A stretch of DNA of 64,000 bases from Rikenellaceae bacterium (GTDB lineage Bacteria > Bacteroidota > Bacteroidia > Bacteroidales > Rikenellaceae): positions 51,387-115,386 of the forward strand of contig SUZR01000010.1 in NCBI GenBank assembly GCA_015059845.1, given 5' to 3'. Position 1 is the first letter of the stretch; each line of letters opens with the position of its first letter. The translations under genes were made by a program, and so were the position numbers. The notes beneath the pieces are model-generated. The model searched no databases and had not been told where the DNA came from. It saw only the letters and a program-made list of their open reading frames with translations. Of the stretch, positions 10,801 through 18,926 are shown piece after piece.

Positions 10801-10993
10801 CCGCCCCGACCGTGTGATGATACGTGGAAAGAGGGCCGTAGTGGTTGATTATAAATTCGGCGAAGAGAAACTCTCCTCGCACCGCAAGCAAGTTAAGGGC
10901 TATATGTCACTCTTGCGGGAGATGGATTATAACGAAATTGAAGGATACATCTGGTATCTCACATTAGGCGAGATTGTGAGAATCGAGAATTAA
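7877..10993 (+). CDS. UvrD/AddA-like helicase-nuclease
   Basis: The 1038-residue motor and nuclease subunit, partner of the upstream AddB-like protein in processing DNA ends for RecA. All superfamily 1A motifs are visible: Walker A ASAGSGKT (8-15), FTNKATEEMK, Walker B Asp382-Glu383 in MIDEFQDTS, GDVKQSIYRWRGG, NYRS, TIHKAKGLE and LYVALTRAKEEL. A C-terminal RecB-type nuclease motif is present at Asp991-Tyr-Lys993 (VVDYKFGEE). Both subunits therefore carry a nuclease site, as in AddAB rather than RecBCD. The S1-domain gene follows from its own promoter. Confidence 0.92.
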   Translation: MRAKILSASAGSGKTYRLAYKFVHDTIKHFHAKPYLYRAILAVTFTNKATEEMKSRILKEINDLVVNAAESSYMADLQRDLGLTQEEISTRAKAIRTKILHDYSRFTILTIDKFFQRILRAFIKELGIDLNYNIELDTTTILAQSTDSLIEEITEDEDLQRWIVEFAEENIDDNSAWDIRREMNDLGKALFNESSKQAIGHSVSREQLGKIIRQADEKAAKARAELKALGVKAVEIMDSAGVMPSDFKGKSRSFAYVFTKVAAGNEPSITKTLISVSQSPDGWSDNISAQDIAPELCRILNNILDLCERHKKLWNTLGMVKQSYRSYALLQDIYRKVREQCDQEGVMLLPETKYILSRFVENNDAPFIYEKTGNRFERFMIDEFQDTSLKEWGNFVPLLKNAMSQSEDTSVLIVGDVKQSIYRWRGGDWRILQQGVSEALGNEDTHTEIMADNYRSLPQIVEFNNMVVEEVVQADNAMLNAKLEAAAAEESISTKAYTELHDTLKKAYYSHAQTPRRKGTKAGYVRVEPFDEEPPIIECIESAIARGYSYSDIMVLYRRESDGAKAAKILLDYKRRNNSFNIMTQDSLVVGSAAISNFIIAVMRLSQNNRDTISLTIMNDYLGREYDCTLTEEELSILSQISQLTPEQAFEQIVMRYELDKHTEEIAYLQAVHEQVVAFCTSKVADIQLFLKMWDEKGASKNLSVERNNSTIELTTIHKAKGLEKKVVIIPYCSWQLDPLVNNTVWATPEQRGELSEIGQFPVSYNSRMEQSIYADEYFREKVYSHVDAVNMLYVALTRAKEELYAFIPRNKKGDITGSGLLLWNAIEAKASTNEDGTRTWVEFGCKEAPEPEKNDREIGVENVLIRDYTTCNVEMKPHVSSQRYFEEANVSALAPRNMGIIMHEILNQADSIDDVIAGIETARKQGRFNDEQASEMEQIIRREFARKEISEWFGKWDDVRRENDIISSHTTGTRRPDRVMIRGKRAVVVDYKFGEEKLSSHRKQVKGYMSLLREMDYNEIEGYIWYLTLGEIVRIEN

Positions 10994-11004
10994 TCGTATC
11001 TTTG
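10974..11004 (+). promoter_or_regulatory. Promoter for the S1-domain gene
   Basis: TTG at 10974-10976, 20 bp spacing, TATCTTTG at 10997-11004. It straddles the stop codon of the AddA-like gene and sits 18 bp before the ATG at 11023. Confidence 0.62.
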
Positions 11005-11022
11005 CCAAATAATTTAATAGAA

Positions 11023-11853
11023 ATGAAAGTAGGACACATTCAAACACTGAAGGTAAACCGCATATCGGACTATGGTCTGTATCTGGTCGATGATGAAGGG
11101 CAGGAGGTTTTGCTCCCCAATCGTTATGTATCGCTCACCAATGCCATAGGTGACGAGATTGAGGTATTCGTATATCACGACTCGGAGGACCGTCTGGTTG
11201 CAACCACCGACCGCCCGCTCATCACCGAGGGACGTGCGGCATACCTGAAGGTCGTTGACAAGAATATACACGGTGCTTTCCTGGATTGGGGTCTTAAGGG
11301 TAAAGATTTGTTCCTGCCCAACCGTAACCAGCAGGGAGGCGTCTTAGCTGGCCGTAGCTATATCGTATGGCTGTATGTTGACAATATTACGGGTCGTTGC
11401 GTAGCTACAATGAAACTCAAGCCATTCATCGACAACGATATAATCACCGTCAAGCCGCGCCAGAAGGTTGATATTCTGATTGCTTCCGAAAGCCCTATCG
11501 GCTACCGCGCCATCATCGACTCTCGCCATTGGGGTATGGTTTACAAAAACCAGATTTTCCAGAAGGTGCAGATTGGCGACCGTCTGGAGGGATTCGTTCG
11601 CCGCATCACCGACGACAACCGCATAGACCTCTCACTGCGACAGGAGGGATACGATGGCGTTGCCACTTCGGCAGAGAGTTTGCTCTCTATCATAAAAGAG
11701 AATGGTGGCTCACTGCCCGTAGGTGATGACTCATCACCCGAGCAGATTCACGCCGCAACACAGATGAGCAAGAAGGTATTCAAGCGCGCCGTAGGTATGC
11801 TCCTCAAGCGCGGAGCTATCACAGCCGACAGATTTGAAATACGCGAGAAATAA
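11023..11853 (+). CDS. S1 RNA-binding domain protein, CvfB/YitL-like
   Basis: A 276-residue cytoplasmic protein of the CvfB (conserved virulence factor B) family, which has several S1-like OB folds and a C-terminal winged helix; a role in RNA binding and gene regulation is known for the Firmicutes members only. Visible features are S1-like strands at the start (GHIQTLKVNRISDYGLYL), a central S1 domain (GDRLEGFVRRITDDNRIDLSL, about 185-205) and a basic winged-helix-like end (SKKVFKRAVGMLLKRGAI). A TTG at 11002 also opens the frame but lies in the -7 box. The stop overlaps the next start by 1 nt (TAATG), indicating translational coupling. Confidence 0.82.
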   Translation: MKVGHIQTLKVNRISDYGLYLVDDEGQEVLLPNRYVSLTNAIGDEIEVFVYHDSEDRLVATTDRPLITEGRAAYLKVVDKNIHGAFLDWGLKGKDLFLPNRNQQGGVLAGRSYIVWLYVDNITGRCVATMKLKPFIDNDIITVKPRQKVDILIASESPIGYRAIIDSRHWGMVYKNQIFQKVQIGDRLEGFVRRITDDNRIDLSLRQEGYDGVATSAESLLSIIKENGGSLPVGDDSSPEQIHAATQMSKKVFKRAVGMLLKRGAITADRFEIREK

Positions 11854-12617
11854 TGGCAGGTATTCACACAGCAGAGAGAGTTTCCAATCGTGACGCATCG
11901 GACAACTACGTCTTCCAGCGCTCCATTTTAGCCTATTACAAGGCGGCGGAGCTGGTGCAGGGCGACGTACTGGAGATTGGTACGGGTATGGGCTATGGCG
12001 TAGAGGTCGTAGCGCCCTCCACCAAGCAATACGTTACCATCGACAAGAGTTGCGCATACAACGTGGAGCTACCCTCCAATGCTGAATTTCGACAGATGGC
12101 CGTGCCGCCACTCGATTTCGCGGACGAGAGCTTCGATTATGTAATCTCGTTTCAGGTTATTGAGCATATCAAGCAAGACCACGAATTCGTAAAGGAGGTG
12201 TATCGTGTACTGCGCAAGGGTGGCGTCTTTATCGTTTCGACGCCCAACGCCCCGATGTCGCTTACACGCAACCCGTGGCACGTACGAGAGTACACATCAC
12301 AGGAGCTAAAGGAGTTGCTGTCGAAGGATTTCTCGCAGGTCGAGATGATGGGTGTAAAGGGGAACGAGAAGATTATGGAGTATTACGAGGCTAATCGCCG
12401 CGGTGTGGAACGCATAACACGCTTCGATATCCTCGATTTGCAGCACCGCCTGCCACGATGGATGTTGCAGATTCCATACGATATTCTCAACCGTCTGAAT
12501 CGCCGCCGCCTGCTCAACCAGAACAACGAGCTGACCTCTTCGATAACGATGGACGACTATCACGTAGGCCCTGTATCGGATGATTGCTTCGATTTGTATT
12601 TCATCGCACGAAAATAG
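11853..12617 (+). CDS. Class I SAM-dependent methyltransferase
   Basis: A 254-residue cytoplasmic protein of the UbiE/Methyltransf_11 type. Motif I is VLEIGTGMGYG near residue 32, the acidic post-I motif is YVTIDKS, and the later motifs are FDYVISFQVIEHI and VLRKGGVFIVSTPN. The substrate cannot be read from sequence. The basic region around 190-220 suggests an anionic or surface-polymer substrate, but this is inference. It is translationally coupled to the S1-domain gene and ends before a strong terminator. Confidence 0.85.
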   Translation: MAGIHTAERVSNRDASDNYVFQRSILAYYKAAELVQGDVLEIGTGMGYGVEVVAPSTKQYVTIDKSCAYNVELPSNAEFRQMAVPPLDFADESFDYVISFQVIEHIKQDHEFVKEVYRVLRKGGVFIVSTPNAPMSLTRNPWHVREYTSQELKELLSKDFSQVEMMGVKGNEKIMEYYEANRRGVERITRFDILDLQHRLPRWMLQIPYDILNRLNRRRLLNQNNELTSSITMDDYHVGPVSDDCFDLYFIARK

Positions 12618-12639
12618 AGGATATTTTGACCAAAATAAT

Positions 12640-12687
12640 AAAACATCTGCTTCGTTTACATTCTAAATAAGCAGATGTTTTTTATTT
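12640..12687 (+). terminator. Rho-independent terminator
   Basis: A 13-bp perfect stem, 12640-12652 with 12669-12681 (ACATCTGCTT/AAGCAGATGT core), followed by a T-rich tail. It ends the S1/methyltransferase operon and shields the next gene. Confidence 0.85.
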
Positions 12688-12697
12688 ACACACAACT

Positions 12698-13708
12698 ATG
12701 GCCGATTCAATTCTCTACAAACTCAGGAGTGGTAAGCCAAATAAATTTTGGGACTTTACCACCAACTTTGCTTCTCTCCTAATCCCTAATGCATTCTACC
12801 GCGCAAAACTAAACCATAAACTTCAGCAAGCAAAACAACGACCCGACTATAATTATATACTCGAGCGTGTCGATTACTACTGTCGTATAAACTCTCCGTG
12901 GCAAGTATCAAAGCAGGATAAATCCGAATTAAGCCACACCTATCTTAAATACACTGGCACATTTGGCAACTACCATCGAAAAATGTTTCGCACGGCATAT
13001 TATTTCGACCAACGTGATGTAACACGCTATTTCCCTCAAAATCTTAGATGGAACTATCTTCCTGGAGATGTATATTTCACTCCCTCAGAGCCGACAATAG
13101 TAAAGAGCCGTATGTTAACCGAGGATAATCGTAATTCCGTATTGTTAAAATTGGACAAACTTCGCCACTTTATGTTTGTAGAGGACAAAAAGAGTTTTCG
13201 TGATAAGCAGAATCGTGCAATTTTTCGCGGCAAAATACGACACAGTCGAGTTAGAACTACGTTTCTTGAGCGTTACTTCCACCATCCTATGTTCGATTGT
13301 GGCGTTGTAGGAAAGAATGAAGGACACCCTATGGAATGGATGGCCGAGAAAAAGACAATAAATGAGCATCTTGATTACAAATTTATTATGGCCATCGAGG
13401 GAAATGATGTAGCATCAAATCTCAAATGGGTTATGTCGTCAAACTCTATTGCAGTAATGACTCGCCCCACGTGTGAAACGTGGTTTATGGAAGGAAAGCT
13501 TATACCCGACTATCACTACATCGAGGTAAAAGATGATTTCTCGGACGCTGAAGAGAAACTAAATTACTACATCAGCCATCCCGACAAAGCCGAAACTATA
13601 ATTTCCAATGCACATCAATACGTAAAACAATTCTTTGACCACGATAGAGAAGAGTTAATACAGTTGATGGTTATGCAACGTTACCTGCAAACAAGCGGGC
13701 AAATATAA
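12698..13708 (+). CDS. Glycosyltransferase family 90 / LPS-modifying (CAP10-like) protein
   Basis: A 336-residue protein resembling LpsA/CAP10-type glycosyltransferases, which transfer a hexose or xylose to surface polysaccharide. Family-like stretches are FRGKIRHSRVRTTFLERY, LDYKFIMAIEGNDVASNLKW, a sugar-nucleotide-site-like SNSIAVMTRPTCETWF, and LIPDYHYIEVKDDF before the C-terminal helices. No signal peptide is seen, so it probably acts at the cytoplasmic face. The coding sequence is visibly richer in A+T than the flanking housekeeping genes, and it stands alone between two terminators, suggesting later acquisition. Donor and acceptor are unknown. Confidence 0.78.
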   Translation: MADSILYKLRSGKPNKFWDFTTNFASLLIPNAFYRAKLNHKLQQAKQRPDYNYILERVDYYCRINSPWQVSKQDKSELSHTYLKYTGTFGNYHRKMFRTAYYFDQRDVTRYFPQNLRWNYLPGDVYFTPSEPTIVKSRMLTEDNRNSVLLKLDKLRHFMFVEDKKSFRDKQNRAIFRGKIRHSRVRTTFLERYFHHPMFDCGVVGKNEGHPMEWMAEKKTINEHLDYKFIMAIEGNDVASNLKWVMSSNSIAVMTRPTCETWFMEGKLIPDYHYIEVKDDFSDAEEKLNYYISHPDKAETIISNAHQYVKQFFDHDREELIQLMVMQRYLQTSGQI

Positions 13709-13713
13709 TATAT

Positions 13714-13748
13714 AAAAACGTTGTCGTAGTGTTCGACAACGTTTTTTA
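13714..13748 (+). terminator. Rho-independent terminator after the GT90 gene
   Basis: 13-bp stem: 13714-13726 pairs with 13734-13746 (CGTTGTCG/CGACAACG core), 7-nt loop and T-run. The A-run on the 5' side could let it work in both directions. Confidence 0.85.
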
Positions 13749-13852
13749 TATCAACAAACAATAATTTGCGTTAAAAATTTTCATATCCTATATTTTTTGA
13801 CTAATTTTACAAGTCTGTAAAAAGCAAAGCAAAAAAGTTACTTAAAACCGTA

Positions 13853-14671
13853 ATGGGCGACTCGATTATCATAATTGCTATGTTGGTGATTTCCGGCATC
13901 ATCGTGGGTATAATAAACACCCTCGCTGGTGGTGGTGCTATCATCTCTATGACTCTATTTATGGTACTGGGTCTTCCCATCAGCGTGGCAAATGGTACAA
14001 ACCGAATCGCGGTAGTATTACAGAACTTTACCGCCTCGCTGGCCTTCCTGCGCAAGCGTATGCTCGACATAAAGAGTGGCGTAAAACTATCTATCCCTGC
14101 CGTTATCGGTAACATTGCCGGCTCGATGGTTGCAACGCACATCAGCGATACGGTTTTCACCGTATGTATGGCCATTGTGCTGACCGTTGTTCTGCTATAT
14201 ATGATATTCGACCAGAGCCACAAGCGCCCACATATACACGGCGGACATCCGCTTGAGATACGCTGGTGGCACTACATATGGTTCTTGTTATTAGGATTTT
14301 ACGGTGGTTATATCTACATCGGCTTGGGCTATGTTATTCTGGCCGTGACCATCTGGTCAATGAAACTGGACATCATCACCGCCAACGTCATCAAAGGATT
14401 TATAATATTTGTGGCCACGCCCTTCTCGCTAATTATCTTTATGTTGGACGGGCAGGTTGATTACGCCTTCGGCCTATGGCACGGATTGGGAAATATCATA
14501 GGTGCAGCCCTCGCCTCTCATTTTGCGATGGCTTGGGGCGTGAAGTTTGTTAGATGGTTTACGCTGGCCATCCTTGTGGTATGTTTTGCCGACCTTATTG
14601 GTATTATTTCGCTCCACGAAATTATGCACTCAATTTTGTCGGCCTTTGGTCACGAGTGTATAGTTTGCTAA
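13853..14671 (+). CDS. TSUP family (TauE/SafE-like) membrane permease
   Basis: A 272-residue inner-membrane protein with about eight hydrophobic segments and the family's repeated glycine-rich start GIINTLAGGGAIISM near residue 22, followed by NGTNRIAV. The family exports or imports sulfite, sulfonates and small organosulfur anions; the substrate here cannot be told. The TAA stop is followed one base later by the uvrA ATG, so the two are co-transcribed, but a functional link is not implied. Confidence 0.87.
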   Translation: MGDSIIIIAMLVISGIIVGIINTLAGGGAIISMTLFMVLGLPISVANGTNRIAVVLQNFTASLAFLRKRMLDIKSGVKLSIPAVIGNIAGSMVATHISDTVFTVCMAIVLTVVLLYMIFDQSHKRPHIHGGHPLEIRWWHYIWFLLLGFYGGYIYIGLGYVILAVTIWSMKLDIITANVIKGFIIFVATPFSLIIFMLDGQVDYAFGLWHGLGNIIGAALASHFAMAWGVKFVRWFTLAILVVCFADLIGIISLHEIMHSILSAFGHECIVC

Positions 14672-14672
14672 A

Positions 14673-17501
14673 ATGGAGTTTAATCAGGAAGATAAAATCA
14701 TTGTCACGGGAGCGCGTGTCCACAATCTCAAGAATGTAGATGTAGAGATACCGCGCAACTCGCTTGTGGTTATCACGGGCCTTTCGGGCTCGGGAAAATC
14801 ATCACTCGCATTTGACACCATCTATGCCGAGGGCCAACGTCGCTATATGGAGACGTTGTCAACCTACGCACGCCAATTTGTCGGCACGATGGAGCGCCCC
14901 GATGTCGATAAAATCACAGGATTGAGCCCCGTTGTTGCCATCGAGCAGAAAACCACAAACAAGAATCCCCGCTCAACGGTCGGCACGGTCACCGAGATAA
15001 ACGACTTCCTGCGACTGCTCTATGCCCGCGCATCACGCGCCTACTCTCCAATCACCAACGAGGAGATGGTGCACTATACCGATGAGCAGATTTGCGAACT
15101 GATATTAAAGGGCTTCAATGGCCGCAAGGTAGCCTTTATGGCACCCATTGTCAAGGGCCGCAAGGGTCACTACCGTGAGCTGTTCGAGTCGCTGGCAAAG
15201 CGCGGATACATATATGCTCGCATTGATGGTGAGATACGCGAGATTACGGCCGGGATGAAGCTCGACCGTTACAAGATACACACCATCGACCTTGTTGTTG
15301 ACCGTATGCGCATCTCGGCCGAGGCTGACGAGAGAGTTATGACCTCGCTCAAGGAGTCTATGCGGCAGGGTAAGGGCACGATGGCACTATATGATTATGA
15401 GGCCGATGGTATGCGATACTACTCGCGCCATTTGATGTGTCCCTCTACGGGTGTAGCCTTCGAGGACCCTGCGCCACATACCTTCTCGTTCAACTCACCG
15501 CAGGGCGCCTGCCCACGATGCAGCGGTCTGGGAACGGAGGCTGTTTTTGACAGCGACAAGATTATCCCCGACAAGGAGAAGTCTCTCCGCGAGGGTGCGA
15601 TTGAGCCCATCGGTAAATATAAGAACAACAAGATATTCACTCTGCTGACTATGCTGGGTCGCCGCTACGACTTCACACTCGAGGACCCCGTCAGTACCAT
15701 CTCGGAGGAGGGTATGAATGCCATTTTGTATGGCGACCCGAAGCCTTTGACGGTTGATTTATCGGAGTTTACATCCATTTCGGGCCGTCGAATGATTCCC
15801 TGGGAGGGCATTGCCGAATATGTGCAGGCGACCGACGATGAGGAGTCGAAGAAGGGGCAGAAGTGGCGTGAGCAGTTTATGGCTTACCGTCCGTGCAGTG
15901 TCTGCGGTGGCACACGCCTGAAGAAGGAGGCCCTGCAGTTCCGTATTGGCGGGAAGAATATCGCCGAGGTGTCGGCTATGTCGATTGCCGATTTTGCCGA
16001 GTGGATGGCCACCATCGAAGAGCATTTCAACGACAAGGAGCGCAAGATTGCGCAGGAGATAGTAAAGGAGATACGCGAGCGCCTGCACTTCCTGTGTCAG
16101 GTAGGCTTGGGTTATCTATCGCTGAGCCGTGCGGCACGCTCACTTTCGGGCGGCGAGAGCCAGCGCATACGTCTGGCAACGCAGATAGGTTCAAAGCTGG
16201 TAAATGTTCTATACATCCTCGATGAGCCGAGTATCGGCCTGCACCAGCGCGACAACCGCCGACTAATCACCACCCTGCAAGAGCTACGCGATGCAGGCAA
16301 CTCGGTACTGGTTGTGGAGCACGATGAGGATATGATGCGCTCGGCCGACTACATCGTAGATGTTGGTCCAAAGGCGGGACGTCGTGGAGGACAGATTGTG
16401 GCTACGGGAACGATTGAAGATATTATGCAATCAAACTCAATCACGGCTGACTATCTCTGTGGTCGCCGCAAGATTGAGATACCCGAAACCCTGCGCGTGG
16501 GCACGGGGCAGAGCATTACGATACGTGGCGCACGTGGAAACAATCTCAAGAGTGTAGATGTGGAGTTTCCGCTGGGCAAGTTTATCTGCGTCACGGGAGT
16601 GAGTGGCTCGGGAAAATCAACACTAATTAACGAAACCCTGCGTCCCATACTCAGCCGCCACCTATACCGCTCATTCGACCAGCCGTTGGAGTATGACGCA
16701 ATCGAAGGCATTGAGAATATAGATAAGTTGGTGGTTGTGGACCAGTCGCCCATCGGACGTACGCCACGCAGTAACCCCGCCACATACTCGAATGTATTTT
16801 CGGATATACGAAAACTCTTTGAGGCTACACCCGATGCGCAGGTACGAGGCTTCAAGGCGGGCCGTTTCTCGTTCAATGTCAAGGGTGGCCGCTGCGAGGA
16901 GTGTCGCGGAGCAGGTGTGCAGACCATCGAGATGAACTTCCTGCCCGATGTATATGTACGTTGCAAGGCGTGCGGTGGTCATCGCTACAACCGCGAGACG
17001 CTGGAGGTAAAATATAAAGGCAAGAATATTGACGAGGTGCTGAATATGACCGTAAACATCGCCGTTGATTTCTTCGCCAATATTCCCAACATATACCAGA
17101 AGCTCAAGGCCATACAGGATGTAGGCTTGGGTTATCTCACTCTGGGTCAGCCCTGCACTACCCTCTCGGGCGGTGAGAGTCAGCGCATTAAATTGGCAGC
17201 CGAGCTATCAAAAACAGATACGGGTCGTACACTCTACATCTTGGATGAGCCTACAACAGGCCTTCACTTCGAAGATATTCGTCAGCTACTGGGCGTGATA
17301 AACAAGCTGGTTGACAGAGGCAATACCGCCATTGTCATCGAGCATAACTTAGACGTGATAAAGGTCGCCGACCATATCATCGACATCGGCCCAGAGGGTG
17401 GAGCCGGCGGTGGTCGGGTCATAGCGCAAGGCACGCCACACGATATAGCCCAATGCAAGGAGAGCGCCACGGGCGAATTTCTGCGTCGTATGAATATTTA
17501 G
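14673..17501 (+). CDS. uvrA: Excinuclease ABC subunit A
   Basis: The DNA-damage recognition ATPase of nucleotide excision repair, working with UvrB in the cytoplasm. The 942-residue protein has the typical length and two ABC modules: Walker [10 protein letters not shown] (about 33-41) and GVSGSGKST, signature [13 protein letters not shown] and [13 protein letters not shown], Walker [13 protein letters not shown] and [12 protein letters not shown]. Zinc-binding cysteine clusters are seen at [14 protein letters not shown] and [14 protein letters not shown]. The ATG lies 1 nt after the permease stop. A large hairpin begins 11 bp after its own stop. Confidence 0.98.
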   Translation: MEFNQEDKIIVTGARVHNLKNVDVEIPRNSLVVITGLSGSGKSSLAFDTIYAEGQRRYMETLSTYARQFVGTMERPDVDKITGLSPVVAIEQKTTNKNPRSTVGTVTEINDFLRLLYARASRAYSPITNEEMVHYTDEQICELILKGFNGRKVAFMAPIVKGRKGHYRELFESLAKRGYIYARIDGEIREITAGMKLDRYKIHTIDLVVDRMRISAEADERVMTSLKESMRQGKGTMALYDYEADGMRYYSRHLMCPSTGVAFEDPAPHTFSFNSPQGACPRCSGLGTEAVFDSDKIIPDKEKSLREGAIEPIGKYKNNKIFTLLTMLGRRYDFTLEDPVSTISEEGMNAILYGDPKPLTVDLSEFTSISGRRMIPWEGIAEYVQATDDEESKKGQKWREQFMAYRPCSVCGGTRLKKEALQFRIGGKNIAEVSAMSIADFAEWMATIEEHFNDKERKIAQEIVKEIRERLHFLCQVGLGYLSLSRAARSLSGGESQRIRLATQIGSKLVNVLYILDEPSIGLHQRDNRRLITTLQELRDAGNSVLVVEHDEDMMRSADYIVDVGPKAGRRGGQIVATGTIEDIMQSNSITADYLCGRRKIEIPETLRVGTGQSITIRGARGNNLKSVDVEFPLGKFICVTGVSGSGKSTLINETLRPILSRHLYRSFDQPLEYDAIEGIENIDKLVVVDQSPIGRTPRSNPATYSNVFSDIRKLFEATPDAQVRGFKAGRFSFNVKGGRCEECRGAGVQTIEMNFLPDVYVRCKACGGHRYNRETLEVKYKGKNIDEVLNMTVNIAVDFFANIPNIYQKLKAIQDVGLGYLTLGQPCTTLSGGESQRIKLAAELSKTDTGRTLYILDEPTTGLHFEDIRQLLGVINKLVDRGNTAIVIEHNLDVIKVADHIIDIGPEGGAGGGRVIAQGTPHDIAQCKESATGEFLRRMNI

Positions 17502-17512
17502 GCAAGAATTTT

Positions 17513-17555
17513 GAAGTCGTTTCAGCATAAACCGTTTATGTTATGAAACGACTTC
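17513..17555 (+). promoter_or_regulatory. Nested inverted repeat covering the first DUF4251 start codon
   Basis: An outer perfect 12-bp stem (17513-17524 with 17544-17555; GAAGTCGTTTCA/TGAAACGACTTC) encloses an inner 7-bp dyad, CATAAAC-C-GTTTATG at 17526-17540. The ATG at 17543-17545 lies at the base of the outer stem. There is no T-run, so it is a poor intrinsic terminator. A translation-control hairpin or an operator fits better; this is inference from the pairing alone. Confidence 0.55.
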
Positions 17556-18094
17556 TTTACACTATCGCCTGCACCCTATTGTGCACATTCTGCGGCCCCT
17601 ACGTCGAGGACGTGGCGGCGCAGACCTACGAGTCGGATTTGAGGCGCACCACACACGAAGAGCGTGCAGCTCGCCGTGCAGAGCGTCTGGCCGAATATGC
17701 AAAGTATATCGACTCGATTGTTCTATCTCACAACTTCGAGTTCAATCCTCAATCAGTCCAGCTACAGCCTGCCGGACAGATGAATCTTCTATCCAATGCC
17801 AACTACACCGTCACCGTTTGGCGGGGCTCGCTGGATATTTGTCTTCCCTACTATACGGGCATTGTACCGCCCTATCGTTATGTATTGCTCAATACAGGCT
17901 CACCACGGCTGAGCGACTACGTAACGCAGCAGACCGAACACGGCTGGACTGTATCGTTCAAAACCACGCTCTACGCCACCTACGAATATACATTCGTATT
18001 CGACATCTATTCGCACGGCGGAGCTACGCTGACAATCACAAACACCTGGTATAATCCCGTACAATATATGGGTACGATAACTCAAATCTACTAG
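17543..18094 (+). CDS. DUF4251 domain protein (first of two)
   Basis: A 183-residue exported protein of unknown function, family DUF4251. A signal peptide covers about residues 1-26 (basic KR, hydrophobic core, end near VAAQ). A basic EERAARRAERLAEYAKYIDS helix follows, and then beta-rich sequence typical of the family. It is presumably periplasmic. The start codon is buried in a nested hairpin, so its expression may be controlled at initiation or depend on ribosomes arriving from uvrA. A diverged paralogue follows after 2 bp. Confidence 0.8.
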   Translation: MKRLLYTIACTLLCTFCGPYVEDVAAQTYESDLRRTTHEERAARRAERLAEYAKYIDSIVLSHNFEFNPQSVQLQPAGQMNLLSNANYTVTVWRGSLDICLPYYTGIVPPYRYVLLNTGSPRLSDYVTQQTEHGWTVSFKTTLYATYEYTFVFDIYSHGGATLTITNTWYNPVQYMGTITQIY

Positions 18095-18096
18095 CT

Positions 18097-18723
18097 ATGA
18101 AACAACTATTATCGTTATCGGCAATACTGCTCGGCATCGTATCTGCCTGCACAGCACAAAACCAGACGCAGACAATAAGCATACAAAACGATTCGGTGCC
18201 TACCTCGACCATCGTTCCCGTTATCCAGAAGGCCGCCAATGTGCGTGACACCATAACGGAGAGTGCTGCACCGCAAAAGCCTATGACGCGCACCGAGCGT
18301 CGAGCCAGACGGGCACACGACTACTCGTTTATGATTGACTCGCTTATCGCAAGCAGAGCCTACGCCTTCTACCCCACATTTATGCAGGCTGTGCCCGATG
18401 GGGAGATAACTCAAATATATGCAAATTACTTCTATATTTATGTCAGCCCCGTGGATTTGGAGGTACACCTGCCCGTTGAGCAGTGTATTACGCAGCAAAC
18501 CTCATTGCTGAATTTTGATACCGAGAGCATAGCAAACTACACGGCAGTAAAGTATCTCGCCCAGTGGAACATATCTTTCACAGCTATGCACAACGGCATA
18601 GAGTATGGTTTTGCACTGGATGTATCCACCATTACGGGACGCACGGAGCTTACCGTTGAGTGCCCCAAGGGGATGATGCAATATGTCGGCTCGATCGGCA
18701 AACGAGTGCGCGAAAGGAGATAA
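18097..18723 (+). CDS. DUF4251 domain protein (second of two)
   Basis: A 208-residue paralogue of the preceding gene, with a signal peptide or lipoprotein-like N-terminus (LLSLSAILLGIVSACTAQ, possible lipid-modified Cys18), a variable Thr/Pro-rich spacer, a basic helix (RTERRARRAHDYSFMIDSL) and a beta-rich DUF4251 domain (about 90-205). Function unknown. The alignable blocks are the basic helix and the mid-domain QIYANYF/LNFDTESI region. It closes the operon before a terminator. Confidence 0.78.
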   Translation: MKQLLSLSAILLGIVSACTAQNQTQTISIQNDSVPTSTIVPVIQKAANVRDTITESAAPQKPMTRTERRARRAHDYSFMIDSLIASRAYAFYPTFMQAVPDGEITQIYANYFYIYVSPVDLEVHLPVEQCITQQTSLLNFDTESIANYTAVKYLAQWNISFTAMHNGIEYGFALDVSTITGRTELTVECPKGMMQYVGSIGKRVRERR

Positions 18724-18746
18724 AATAGCCGTCACCTAAAATTTAG

Positions 18747-18774
18747 AAATCACCCCGCAGAGGGTGATTTTTTG
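18747..18774 (+). terminator. Rho-independent terminator
   Basis: 9-bp stem AAATCACCC/GGGTGATTT (18747-18755, 18762-18770), 6-nt loop, T-run. It ends the DUF4251 genes. Confidence 0.8.
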
Positions 18775-18866
18775 TTACATTTCTGCAAGTTATTCGTATT
18801 ATATAAGCGGTAACGCAAATAACTCAATGCGCAAAAGTGCGTTATAAAAAAAAACTATATTTTAAT

Positions 18867-18898
18867 TTTGCTTAATAAATCTAAATTATATATATTTG
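18867..18898 (+). promoter_or_regulatory. Promoter for the transglutaminase-like gene
   Basis: TTTG at 18867-18870, 20 bp, TATATTTG at 18891-18898; the ATG follows 28 bp later. A strong match to the Bacteroidota consensus. Confidence 0.68.
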
Positions 18899-18926
18899 CC
18901 ACTGCAAAACAAAAACTATTACAATT

